NCBI GenBank assembly: GCA_009746045.1
Contig: RPFO01000344.1
Coordinates: 31,018 to 95,017 of the forward strand
DNA length: 64,000 nt
Source of the DNA: Mesostigma viride
Lineage: Eukaryota > Streptophyta > Mesostigmatophyceae > Mesostigmatales > Mesostigmataceae
Reading direction: 5' to 3'
The notes beneath the pieces were generated by a model. The model was not told where the DNA came from. It saw only the letters and a list, made by a program, of their open reading frames with translations, and did no database searches. This document shows, one piece after another, positions 11,752 to 23,204 of this stretch; within the stretch, counting starts at the first letter, position 1, and every line of letters begins with the position of its first letter. Position numbers and translations under genes: made by a program.

Positions 11752-13614
11752 ATGAGGCCGATTCCGTGTTTTATCCTTGCCACCGCAGTGCTGCTGGTGG
11801 GCGAATTTGCTGTATGTTTGGGCGTAGATGCAAATTCTGGCGAATGTGATGCCACGATAGCGGCTGCCCTGGGCAGTTTCCGGACGTTAAAGGCAGATGA
11901 CGATGGAATGGTACGCTTTCAAAAAAGCGTGGAATGCGCGAGTGAAGCAAGCTTGTTCAGCATCAAGCACCAGGCCTTTGACACTTGGGCAGAAGAGGCG
12001 GGCAATCCAGCGTTGGACTCCGTCAGGGCACACGCAATTCGGTTGATATCTGATCTTATTCATAGTGAGACACGGCCGGTCTGCCCGTGCCCAGGCGATG
12101 GAAGTGGGAATAGCGATCCTGCCACTGCCGCCCCCGTTGCGAGCACTGATCACATGGACGCTGCGCAATCTGGCATGGTTGACGCCACTCCTTTCATGGA
12201 CCAGGCCCAAGCGGGAGCTGGTGAGGTTCAGAGATCCCTCCAGGGAGACGCGGCCACGGATAGTCAATCACTGGTACAGGACCAGGGAATCGCGCCGTTA
12301 GCCGCCTTGCCGCTGGAAAGCCCGGTTTGGGCGCCCGAGAAGAGGAGAGCCCTGGGCGAACAGAAACGGCGGCTCCCGATCATGAAGCTGATGCCCGAAG
12401 GGGCTCACCGATGGGACCTTGAGCTGGCAGGCCAGGAACTGTCGCTGGTCCACGAGCCGCCGGGGGGCGGGTTTCTCTTCAAGATACCCTGCGGCTTGTT
12501 TGGTGCATCGCTTGCGGACGGCCCAGGCGGCGAGCCGAGGGCCGCCATCCACCTCAACCACATGCGCAAGGACGGGATCGAGCTGTCGTCCATCGCTGGG
12601 CTCGCAGTGGGCCGCAAGTGGGCGCTCGATTTGGGCATCCAGTACGACAACGAGGTGCTGCGCAGCCACGACGCAACTCTCCTGCGCGGGTTTGCCTCCT
12701 GGATGACGTCCGGCGACTACGAGATTCGTCTCGTGCGGCTGCAGATATCGATCTACGCGGACGGCGCGGACCACTTGACGGGGCTGTACCTTCCCGACTC
12801 GCCTGACTGGCAGCACCTGACGATGGCCATGTTTGACGCGGACATGGTCTGGTACGTGAATGACACCAAGCTGGGGGCGGTGCGCGCGCAGAGCCTGATC
12901 CGCGGCCAGCAGCAGGCTCACAGCGAGCGCATCTCGGTGATCTACAACGTGGGGGGGTCGACCACGAGCCACGACGGCGGGAGCAAAGGCGCGTGGCTGG
13001 GCTCCATGTGGGGCATCAGCATCGTTACGGACGTGGACCGGACACCAGAGCAGGCGCTGGAAAGGAAGCGGAAGGCGGACATGGTGGGCGACGCGGCGAT
13101 TCACGACATCTTGTCCACCACACGCTGGGCGTCGGCGTTTGCGCGGCGCCAGGTTGTCATGGTGGGCAACAGCGCCAAGCTCACGCAGGGGGGGGAGCTT
13201 GTCGGGAGCATGATCGACCAGTTTGACGAGGTGATCCGCTTCAACGCCAACCCAACAGACGGTTTCGAGGACGCGGTGGGCAGCAAGCGGACGATCGAGG
13301 TGATCAATGACCTGTACGACTTCTGCGGGTGCAACCACGGGGAGTGCTGCTCGCGGCCCAAGCGGATCCAGTTCTGGCGCATGATGGCGCCGCCGGGCGC
13401 GCCGCAGACGCACGTCATCCTCTTCAACAACGCCATCGCGGGAGAGGAGTGGTTCCGCTCCGGTTCCTCAGATCACACTCTGAAGGTGGGTGCCAGGGGG
13501 CATTGCTGCGGGAACACGCACACAGCACGGTATAGCCTGTCTGGTATTCGTTCCTGCCCGTTTGTGTGTCTGGTCTCCGGGGCTCGGCAACGTGCACTAA
13601 ACCTCGTACACACA

Positions 13615-13670
<56 letters not shown>

Positions 13671-14522
13671 GTCTGTCTCTCTCTGTCTCTCTCTGTCTCT
13701 CTCTCACTCCTGTCTCTCTCCGTCTCTCTCTTTCTCTCTCTCTCTCTCTCCCTCTCTCTCTGTCTGTCTCTCTCTCTCTCTCTCTGTGTCTCTCTCATCT
13801 CCATCGCTGGTCCACACCGCGCGTGGGTGCACGAACGTGCGCTACACCTTGTACATTGTATGCAAGGCAATGCAAGGCCAGGAATGGATCTCTCTCTAGT
13901 CACTACAGCTGGTCTAGACCGCGCGTGCAGCCGGTGAGTGCTTGTGGGTCGGTGGCATGGCGCTGCGTAGGGTGTGGTTGGTTGTGATGATACTAGTTAT
14001 GGCTTTGTGAACCTATCACACATTCGTATTCCACTTGTCAGGCGTGCCAGCTGTCCGGCGCTGGGCCCATGGTGCGCGTCAGTGTGGCCGCTTCGGTTTG
14101 GGAATCCTGCGCGTAGCATTGTATATCTTGTCCAGTCACTTCAGCTGCTCTATATGTTTATGGCATTTTTGTGGTGCCTCGGTTTCGCCCTATTCTTCAT
14201 GCTGGCATCCCTCGCACTGCAGGTGACCATCGCCCCGGTCCCAGAAGCGTGCGGTCCGCCGCTCAACCTGTGGGCGGAGCAGCACGGTGTGTTGACGCGT
14301 TTCCCCCACTGGTCCAAGTGTCGGTCCGGCATGCGCATGCTTGTGCTGTTGCTGCTGCACGGTGTCAGGCCGACGCTGGCTGGGTTCGACACCTCGGAGA
14401 AGACGTACGCCCACTACACGGGCCGGCAGACGGGCGTGAAGAGTGATACGAAGAACGCGTACTACTTGGAGCAACAGCTTATATCGGAGCTGTTTAGGCT
14501 GGGTCTGATTAATTCACTATGA
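11752..14522 (+). CDS. GT29 sialyltransferase-like glycosyltransferase with lectin-like domain, two exons
   Basis: Exon 1 is 11752-13485 and exon 2 is 14223-14522; joined in phase 0 they give 677 residues. The N-terminus (about residues 5-24) is a hydrophobic signal peptide or type II anchor. Residues about 300-420 resemble a LamG/concanavalin-like beta-sandwich. From about 468 the GT29 L-motif is clear: VVMVGNSAKL, then FDEVIRFNANPTDGFEDAVG. Exon 2 supplies a motif-S-like block (SGMRMLVLLLLHG, then LAGFD) and HYTG...E near the end, as in motifs III/VS. GT29 enzymes transfer sialic or related sugars from CMP donors in the Golgi; the acceptor here is unknown. Exon ends AAG|GTGGGT and GCACTGCAG|GTGACC support the intron. 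The long antisense ORF is a shadow. Confidence 0.85.
13486..14222 (+). other. Intron of the GT29 gene (737 bp, phase 0)
   Basis: GT at 13486 and AG at 14221-14222. Removing it brings the L-motif half and the S-motif half of the GT29 domain into one frame. The unspliced frame runs into the CT microsatellite. Confidence 0.85.
13617..13800. repeat. CT/CTGT microsatellite
   Basis: Long run of CT with TGTCTGTCT interruptions inside the GT29 intron. It produces false Ser/Leu and Arg/Glu ORFs on both strands. Confidence 0.97.
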
Positions 14523-14535
14523 CGGTTTTCTGCAA

Positions 14536-17158
14536 TTAAGGGGACGTGGCGCGCCGAATATTTTCCGCGCCAAAAAATTCGCGGTACCAGCCGTACCGTG
14601 AAAAGTGGGTGCACGGTGCACGCACCCCTTGCGGAAGTGGCCATGGCGACTGCGTTTAGGCGAAACTAGCAATGTAGGGCTAGAGAAATGCAAAAAGCTG
14701 CTCGAATGTTGAAGACGATGATTTAATGATTTTGGATTGTGGCGGCAAGTAGCTGGTTTACAATATCGCTGCTTTCTTTTACTGCCATCGGCATGGGGGG
14801 TTAACTGCATTTTTGGTCGCGCGGAATAAAATAGAATTCGTGATAGCGGCAGTAAATTGGCAGTTTTGGGGGGCTTTTTGACCGTGAAGGATGCATTAAT
14901 ATCGGTAGCATTGAATTCCAAACCGAACTGGTGCTTTTTGCTACATTTTCGGCCATTCTCGGTAAGTAATTCTTCAGGCCTGCGCAGTGCATGTCGGAAC
15001 CTTCCACGGAAGAACGGCCGTTGTTGCGCGCCTGAGCGAGGGATCTGCGAGGGCAATGTATAGATTTGTCGCGAATGTTATGTGCTATCAGTTCTTTCTT
15101 CTATGAGCTCATCGTTCGAAGGTTTTTGCGTTCTTTTTGGGCAGTTTCCGCCAGCTAGCTCGCCGTTGCTTGCCGAATACCTGGCAGCTTTAGTTTGTTT
15201 TTGGTTGATGTCGTGGTCAGGGCCGCTTCAGTCGAAGCCTACAGCTTCTCGGGAAGGTTCAAGGGGAGGGTCCCATAGAAATATATCAAAACTTACCCCC
15301 CCTAATAACTACAGAAATGCAACTGACAACCACTGAATGATGTTTGGGGACCATAAACATGATGTTTGGGCATGCATACCACCACTTGTTGGGGGTACTA
15401 CCCCCAGCCATACACCGGCTATGAGCTAAAAATAGAAAAAAAAGCTGTCCGGGGCACATCTTGCCCAGAACAGTGGGAGAACCAGTTGCATGAAAAAAGC
15501 ACACCCCATATAAAAATGTCATGGGACATTGTTTCTACCTAATTGGATCAACAAAATCAGCACATCCCTTTGAGTTATTAATTTTTGGGCAAAAAATACG
15601 CTTTTTTAGGCGGGGCGTCCCCATACACACTCATAACACATCAAGTAGGCCTGAAAAGCACAAGTCAAATTCTGTCATGACCATAGAAGGCACTGTCAAA
15701 GTTTGGTGGCATTCTGAGCTCAGCTGTAGCAGTTATTAATTTTGGCAGTTGGCCACCTGTGCAGACGCTAAGGAAGGCATTAGTGAGTCTTAAGGCACAC
15801 TAACACTTCCTATGCCATCCAAAAGGCTCCTGACCATGCCCAATTCGACCACAATGTACAAGGAGGTGGCCGGGCACGTCATGTGCCCTTGCCTTACCTC
15901 GACACGGGCAACCTGTTGCGTGTGTGCACAACAATGAGGCAGGTAGCTCTACATGCCTAGCCAACACTTCTAACGCATATTCCAGGTTTATGGTGTGGGC
16001 ATCATCCCAAAACCAAGCTCAAACACACCCTAGAAAGCCATATCCACTAATTGCCCAACAAGGGTAACAACAGACAGTCCACAGAGAAAGCAGAATTATC
16101 ATACATGCTGCTTGCCAAGGCTTCTTACCATGGTTACCTTGCCTTGCTAGCATATGAATTAGGGCTCTCCCATTTTAGTGGGAGAAAGGCCAACAAGACA
16201 ACGATAACCCCTACCTACGTGCAGTTCCACCCATGCAGTATGCCCCTCAGAAAAACCACTGCCACCTTTCTTTCCAGCGCAATTGTTTGCCAAGAAACAA
16301 ACTCAAGCTTGTGAGCCTCTAACCACAATGAAGCCTCTGCTAAGAAAGGCCGCGTCAATATTCACACAAAACTGAGTGCTGTTAGCAATCTCCTTCCAAG
16401 AAACCACTCAGCAAATCCCTGACAACTTGACGATATGCCACGGTCACGCTTTGACACATCCCAGCCATGCAACGTACATAAAACCACTGAAAGGTGCCAG
16501 GAATATGGCGATGCGCAGCACGGAATGGCATTATACCTGGCGCTAACTGCACGGAAAGAAGCCGAAAACTTGCGTTGATAACCCATAAAGGAAGCGAAAC
16601 ATTCATAGGGTCACGTTGATCACACGATCGTACCATTACCGGAATTGTCATTTGCCCAGCGGCGCAAGAAAGAACAACCTTCCATGGAATAATAAGACGC
16701 GCATCCCGCGAGCCTGGAGAGTGTCTTACCGATCATGACGGAAATCTTGCCGAAACCCAGCAAATTTTTTAAAGCTTTACCAATAACGATTTAAACGCAT
16801 CCTTGACGCTAGGTAAAGCCCATAAAACCTGACAATCACCGCCGCCAGCATGCATTTTAATTTATTCCTCTCGACGAAAACATCAGATTGGACCCCCGTG
16901 GCGATGGTCATCAATAAAATCATCGACACTGCAAAAAACGCGAACTCCGCTACGAAGTAGTATCATTTACTCATCGTCTTTAAGATTCGCTCAGTTTCTC
17001 TGCATTCCGCGAGCTATCTTTTTCTACTCTGCCTGAAAGCACGTCGCCATGGCCAGCTCCGGTAGGGGTGCGCGCCCCGTGCACCACTTTTTCACGGTAC
17101 GGACGGGTACCGCGAATTTTTCGGCGCCAAAATATTCGCGCCGGGACCGTCCCCTTAA
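14536..17158. mobile_element. 2.6-kb TTAA-flanked element with about 120-bp inverted ends
   Basis: The left end TTAAGGGGACG (14536) and right end CGTCCCCTTAA (to 17158) are inverted copies. The match continues inward for about 120 bp through ATATTTT, AAATTCGCGGTAC, CCGTACCGTGAAAA and GCACGG. TTAA at both ends fits the piggyBac target site, but the GGGGACG terminus is not the usual CCC start. The interior has only short ORFs and no transposase, so it is non-autonomous. It lies 13 bp after the GT29 stop codon, so it probably provides the gene's 3' flank. Confidence 0.72.
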
Positions 17159-18077
17159 GGCATTTCATAAAACGTGTTATGGCAAGGATGGTGTGCGTAT
17201 GGACGCTTCAAGTTGTGTGAGAGTGACACACCCTCTCTTCGCAGCGGCATCACAGCGCTCATGCGCTGTAGGGCCGCCTGCAATAGTTTCTTTCCATTTT
17301 ATCGTGCAGGGGAGGAAGTGTTTTATTGACGATCATGTTGGAGATATTGCATTTGTGTGACTGCATGTAGATAGCTGCCACCATTGGTTTATTTGAGCTT
17401 TCCCTTGATATGATGATGTGAAAAGACGGCGATGTGCTGAGCCAACCATGGTTGACATGGTTGACTGCATGCAAGCTTTGTATGCCATGATCTCCTCGGT
17501 TCCTTGCCCTCCATAGTTCCAGTTTGTTGACCATCTCATGCAGGTAGGGCAGTGAAGGAGTTGTTGCTGTGTTGATTAGCTTGGTTGGCATAAACCTTAC
17601 ACTCTAACCTGGGAGAAACATAGATAATGCTGGTTAGGCATTTTAGTGCCATCATCATTATTGCTATTCACATATATATGTCTGGCCATGCTCGAGGGAG
17701 GGTGAAGGTGTATGAGGTGTGTGGCCACCCCTTTGTACTTCATAACATATTCAGCATGTATTTGATGCATGTTGGATGGCATGTAAAGTGTAATTGTGTT
17801 TACTTGGTTACTGAGTGGTCCTTAGCGCCTGTCAGGTGGTCGTCTAGGGAACCCATCAGTGCGTGTCACAGTGACCCCAAACCTTGAGCATGTGTCGTCG
17901 TCAGTGTGCAAGAGTTATTTATATGTGCTTTTGGTCATAGATTTGCTGAGTTCTAATCATGAAGTTTACAAGGTAACCTTGGGTTGACTATTGTGTATGC
18001 TCTCTTGGCATGTATGCCTAACGATCGTGTTGCTATGCTTGGGCTGGCAAGGTTGGCCACGCCGAGGGCAGGTGAGG
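17159..18077. other. No gene recognised
   Basis: Short ORFs only, no protein motif. It lies between the TTAA element and an LTR-like repeat. Confidence 0.6.
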
Positions 18078-19342
18078 TGTAACGAACCCATCCGGGTCGT
18101 GCGAAAGATCCTATGTTAGGGTAAGTTATTCCCGGTTTCTTGTTGGCTAACCACGACCACTCTCTGGGAGTGGAATTTATTGGAACAGGTGTGGCTTTAG
18201 GCCTGTCACGACTCACGATGATTAATATTGCATTAATCTACACAACCTACATTTAGGATAGAGGTTCCAAATGCAGTTGGAATTATGCCCCAGGTTCAGA
18301 TAGGTGATAACACACTTTTCATTCCGAACCAAGAGGACGAGACTCTCGTCCTCGGACCAATTTCACCTAGGTCTGCCACCAAGCTGCATGGCAAGTGGCG
18401 CCGACATGGCGCCGACCTTCCAGAGAATTCCGAAGCATGCAGTCCCCACAAGATCCTCGGGTCGACATCGACCCTCGCCAGGCTACAGAATCCACGCATG
18501 AGTACAATATCTCAACCAGCTATAAAGTACGCAGCGCGGCGCGACTGCACCGGCCCCTAGAAGATCGCATACCTCAACCTAGGCCCAAAATAACTGGTCC
18601 GAATCACACAAACTATCGGATTTCTCTGAAAATAGTTTATTAAACAGAATGCGGGAAAGAAAGGGCCGCCACAACCTTGTGGCTGTACATGCAGAAAGGT
18701 TTGTTAGACGAATGGGGACGGCTTGTTGTTTACCGGGGAATCCTACTGGCAACTAGCTTTGCCTTTTGTAAGTCAGGCGCCGTTTGTTTGAACGGCCGGC
18801 CATGTGTGGAATGCTGACGTAAGTTCCGGACCATACGGACTTGGTGTGCTGCTTGGTTGGGTAGTGTGTTCAGGGTTGCATTCGAAGAGTACACATGGCC
18901 TGACAGCTCAGACGTGTGACAGATGAGCTGGCTGGCTGAATTATTAAATTGTCAGCGTTAGGATATTTCTGGTTTTGCCGTTTTCCATTTTAATTGACGT
19001 CGGTAGGCTTGATAAGCATATTCGGCGGGTTGTGACCCGTAATTGTTTCTTCCCACCCATCCCACCCTTGGGGGGCTCTTGCTCCTGCATGCGAGGGAGA
19101 CGAGATGACTACTTAAACCTGCCTTTGGCAGGGGCTCTACTCATTGTTTTCAATCAAATGCTGGTTTTCTTGGGAGCTCAATCAAGTGTCATAATCATAA
19201 TTCCATACAAAAGTCTTGACCAAGGGACAGTTCCCAAATCAAGTCCCGGAATGAGTCCCAAAGTCCTACGGACTATGACAACTAGCCAAAATACATAATT
19301 TATTCCATTGTTGCGCCCGTTCCAAGGGTCGGGCACGCAACA
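18078..19342 (-). repeat. Diverged, interrupted LTR related to the Ty3 LTR
   Basis: It starts at TGTAACG and ends with GGGCACGCAACA. It shares with the copies at 5586-6168 and 37996-38674 the hairpin GAGGACGAG/CTCGTCCTC (18333-18353), the GTCGACATCGACC hairpin, the CACCGGCCCCTAG stretch, and the CCCAAAGTCCTACGGACTATG block near the end. About 570 bp between 18625 and 19190 have no match in the other copies, so something is inserted there or the copy is rearranged. Confidence 0.65.
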
Positions 19343-19821
19343 TGAGGGCAGATGAGGTGCCTAGCTGTTTGCTTATGTTTTGTGATCGAGTAGGGCATGC
19401 TTTCAGGCTTTTTGGATAGAAAATTTCATGCCTAACTGGCCTTGTACAAAGAAAAACCTCCTTTAGCTTATGTTCGGGTTATAGCATATAAGTTGAGCTA
19501 GACTTGTCGGAATGACCTGGGACTTGGAAGACAGTTGTCCCCCTGTTAGACGGATTTTCGCTGCAGAAAAAAGTATTTTTTTGACGTGTTTATGAAAAGT
19601 TATTCCCAATGTCCGGTAAAAAAAGGGTCGTTTTGCAGGGAAATTAATAACTGTTCGAGGTTTTGCCCTTTCCATGATGTAAATAGCTCATGCAGCAAGC
19701 TACAAACTCAGGTAACTAAAAACGCTGCAGACAGTTTTGCAAATAAATGTGTGCATTAGCTGGGGCGTACCCAGCCCTAATTAGCGTCTTTTGCTATTTA
19801 TAGCGCATTATTGGCGTATAT

Positions 19822-20243
19822 ATATTCATTGAGAATGATAGATTACGGAGGTGAGATAGGCATGCAACATAATAATATAATTACTTACAGCAGAGTGAAA
19901 TCACTCAAACCAAAGCAAACGCCCAGCTATAAACCTCTATACAGAGCCATGTCAAATCTCTATACTACGATAAGACCAATGGAAACTCCTAACGGGAGGA
20001 ACCTAATAGCCCTGCTGCACCGCAAAATCAGCCCGCGTACGGCGGAGCATGATGTCAGCCATGGCCCGAGTCAGCGCCACCGACAAGCGGCGTATATATA
20101 TGGGCATATTTGCAGATCGCGTTTTCCGCGTTTTCCGCGGACCGGCACTAAACGCAAATGGTTTTCACCTTTGCGGCGTGCCGAATCAGTAGATATTCAT
20201 TGAGAATGATGGATTACGGAGGTGAGATAGGCATGCAACATAA
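19822..20243 (-). mobile_element. 5'-truncated LINE tail with 51-bp target-site duplication
   Basis: The 51-bp sequences at 19822-19872 and 20193-20243 differ at one base (both contain GATTACGGAGGTGAG). Between them, 19873-20192 is the reverse complement of the LINE 3' end also found at 29250-29443. A 3' end flanked by a direct repeat is the signature of target-primed reverse transcription. Confidence 0.75.
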
Positions 20244-20347
20244 GGAAAAACCCGATAACTGGGAGAATAACCCTGAAGAAATTAATAGTAATCTGACACG
20301 GACATCCAAGGACCACGCCAGCTGCACAAGGTACAACTAACTATGAA

Positions 20348-21982
20348 TCACAAAACTACACGCAGCAAGAGCGCTGCCGGCCCACCATGCAGGCCTGGAA
20401 GGGATCTAGACTGCCTGGGTCGCGACAAAGTCGGCTCGGGTGCGGCGGAATAACACATCAGCCACGGTGCGAGTGAGGGCGAGTGACCGGCAGGCGCTGC
20501 CGCCAATACGAGGACCACGTCACTGCGGGCCGACCACGGGGCGGTCTGACCCTCGAGGTCGAGGCGGTCTTCACGGCGCTGGCAGCACTCGTGGCAAAAC
20601 TCCGCTGTCTTGGGGCCCATGGCCCCGAACTCCTCAAGGACAAAGGGGATGACCCGGTGGGGCCCCACCTTGCCGTAGGAGGCAAACTTGTCGCGCTCAG
20701 CCACAGCGGCAGCAGCGCCGGCATCCACAGCCGCCCGGAGGATGTGGCGACCGGAGAGCGGCCGAGCCACGGAGACATCGATGAGCAGGTGGCAACCCTG
20801 CCCGTCGTAGTCAAGCACGGTAATGTCGGGGCGGTGGTTGGGTGAGTAGAGGGCGGCCCCATCCGCGTCCTCGCACTTGATGATGGAGTGGGGTAAGACC
20901 GACGAAACCATGGCACACACCACCCGGAGGAGAGCGGTATATGGAGATAGAGGAACCAGTTCTGGTTCTGCTGGCCACCCATGCACGCGATGTAGTGCGT
21001 CCCAGTAGTATCCAGAGCAAGCCCGCAGCTGCCGCAGGACGCACCCGCCGTGATGAGCTAGGTTGCGGGGCAAAGAGCTGGTGGCGGAGAGCGATGGCGT
21101 AAAGGGCCGGAACCAGCGTGAACAAAGGGCTCATGCCAGAGGGCGCGCAGGAATGCGGGCCCCACGCTCCCCTCAAGGGAAACGGAGTCGGAAGCCAAGC
21201 CTTCCCCTGATCGTTCAAGCTCGCATGCAGACCCATCCAGTCGGCACAGTGTAGTATACCCGCGTAGGTCTTTTGTTGTTTTTCATGCAGGCAGGCAGGG
21301 AAGACACTACTAAGGACTGACGACAGTGGACACGCAGGGCGTGCCCCGGCCGGGGCAGGCGACGGTCGATGGCCTGAGCGGGGCGGACGAGGTCGCAAGC
21401 CTGCTGGATCCCGAGGTAAGAATCCTGCACAGCCTGCACAAAGGGGAAGGGGGATGGGGTGACCAAGTCGGGAATGGCGCTGACGGCGCTGGGGACCAAC
21501 CGGCGGATCTCTGCCCAGGCCTGAGCAACAGAGCCAAGGAAGGCGGCGGGGGCGTGGCGGGCGGCGCGGGTGAGCCCACACCCGCCCATGCGGCAGGGGA
21601 GGGTGGCCAAGCGCATGGAGTGAGCTGGCAGGCTAGGGCCGGGGAGGAGCACCTGCAAGGCGGCCTGAATGCGCTCGTCATGGCCTTCCGCGGCAAGCCG
21701 CACCAAGTGGGGGGGAGCGCCACGGAGCCAGTGAACCACCGGCGGGTGGGCGCAAAACCACAGGAGGAGCCCTTTGGTCTGGGGGTCCTTGAGGCGGGAC
21801 CACTCGAATGCGGTGACATTGTCAGATGTACATGTGTCACGTCCGTGATCATTTACAGTTATGCACTTGTTGCAAATGGATGCGAACGTGTGTTTGATTA
21901 TGCAATGGCTGGCATATATCAATCCATGCAAGCTTGCTGGCAAGCTGGATGCATGGGCACGTAGGTTAGGGTAACCTAGCAA
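20348..21982 (-). pseudogene. Non-LTR retrotransposon ORF, 3' half, with PD-(D/E)xK-like nuclease region
   Basis: Read from 21982 downward, the frame at 21215-21982 has a Cys/Gly-rich block (MRLATLPCRMGGCGLTRAA) typical of the region after reverse transcriptase in algal LINE-like ORFs. After frameshifts the stretch at 20348-21073 has SPNHRPDI followed about 12 residues later by LLIDVSVARP, resembling a restriction-type nuclease core (PD...D-x-D). A near copy of this C-terminal part lies at 28744-29310. The 5' half with the RT catalytic site is absent. Several frameshifts; a dead, 5'-truncated copy. Confidence 0.68.
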
Positions 21983-22004
21983 TCCTGCACTATAGTGCTA
22001 ACCA

Positions 22005-23204
22005 ATGAGGTGCTGGCTGTATCCAGCCAGATCTCCTCCAGCTAGGACTGATACGGCGCTCCGGCGCGCGACCCATGCAGTGGTGTCCTCCGGTTTTGTT
22101 GCCGAGCTGCGGCCAGTGGTTCCGCCACCGGCTTTTGGTGGACCCCCTTCTACGTCTACCCTGCCGCCTAGTGGCGGTGTCTTACCGCCGGCTGTGGCGG
22201 CCAAGTTGATGGTGGACCAGGCCTGCTTGAGCGTCGTCGTGGGGCGGCGCTCGATCCCTAGCTGTTCGCGCAGCTGAACGAGTTGCGTATGGGCGACCCG
22301 TTGGAGACTCCGTCGGTTGCGCACAACTGTCCGGTCATCTCTGACCGGGCGGTGCACCATGGTGGGGCATGGCCTGTCGGTGTCAGCGTGTCGTGAGTTG
22401 CAGGTCCCCCGGGTGTCTGTGGATGTTGTACAGGTGCCCCGTTCGCTTGCGGCGAGCACTCGTCACGACATCCCCGCGGCTGCTGCTACGCAACCGCGGG
22501 ACACAGATGTCCCTCCGTTCGGGATGATTGTGCTTCCTGACCCGTTGTACGAGGGCGACTGTTTGGTTCGCCGTCTCGCCTACCGCTGGGCGCGTCATCA
22601 CAAAGACCGCCTTATACCTACGCCAGCTGGGCGTGGGCCTACCTAGTAGCTGCTCCCTTGCGCGTGCCGGCATCGATCGGACGCCGTCTTCTTCTACCGC
22701 CCACCGCGCTCCCCAGGTCTTCTGGCGACACAGCTGCAGCCCTCCCTGCTGTGGGACGCGTGCCGGCCCGCCCCCCTGCCCGGCCAGGGGCTGGACCATC
22801 GGTGTGGTCCGCCTCCCCGCGCGGGGCCCTACCTTTCTACCTTCGGTTCACGGCAGTGCCCCCGGCGTTGGCGAGGCCGAGAGATCCGGCATATCCGTCT
22901 GTGGCCGGAAAACGTGGATCGGCTTCTCGAGCTTTTCTTCACGACTGTGCAGCTTTCCCAGTTGACTGTGGCCAGCCGTGCCTACCTCCGCATTTTGTGC
23001 GTGTGTGCAGTGGAACCCTTTTTCGCTCAATTTTCCTGCGGCCACATTGACTGGGCCAGGATGCAGGTTGTTTTGACACAACACAGGTATTACTGGGCCT
23101 TTATGGGGTTGTTCCTTGAGGGCGTGTGGGAGGATGTCTACCTTACCATTGACCGCCATGACAACGACAAGGATGTCATTACCGCGCGTACTTGGATGTG
23201 CTGA
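22005..23204 (+). pseudogene. Broken ORF, family A copy 2
   Basis: Plus-strand frames at 22005-22277, 22317-22646, 22658-23050 and 22914-23204 succeed one another. The part around 22500-22610 (DTDVPPFGMIVLPDPLYEGD, then LVRRLAYRWARHHKD) matches the family A ORF at 6169-6918. The match continues in the third frame through a WDACRP.PLPGQGLD region. This copy keeps a C-terminus missing in copy 1, ending with HDNDKDVITARTWMC. Function unknown. At least three frameshifts. Confidence 0.6.

Noticed and set aside
12298-13413. 371-codon minus-strand ORF
   Set aside because: Antisense shadow of GT29 exon 1, whose conserved motifs are on the plus strand; GC-rich codons keep the opposite frame open.
13617-13903. 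Ser/Leu-rich and Arg/Glu-rich ORFs
   Set aside because: Translation of the CT microsatellite inside the intron.
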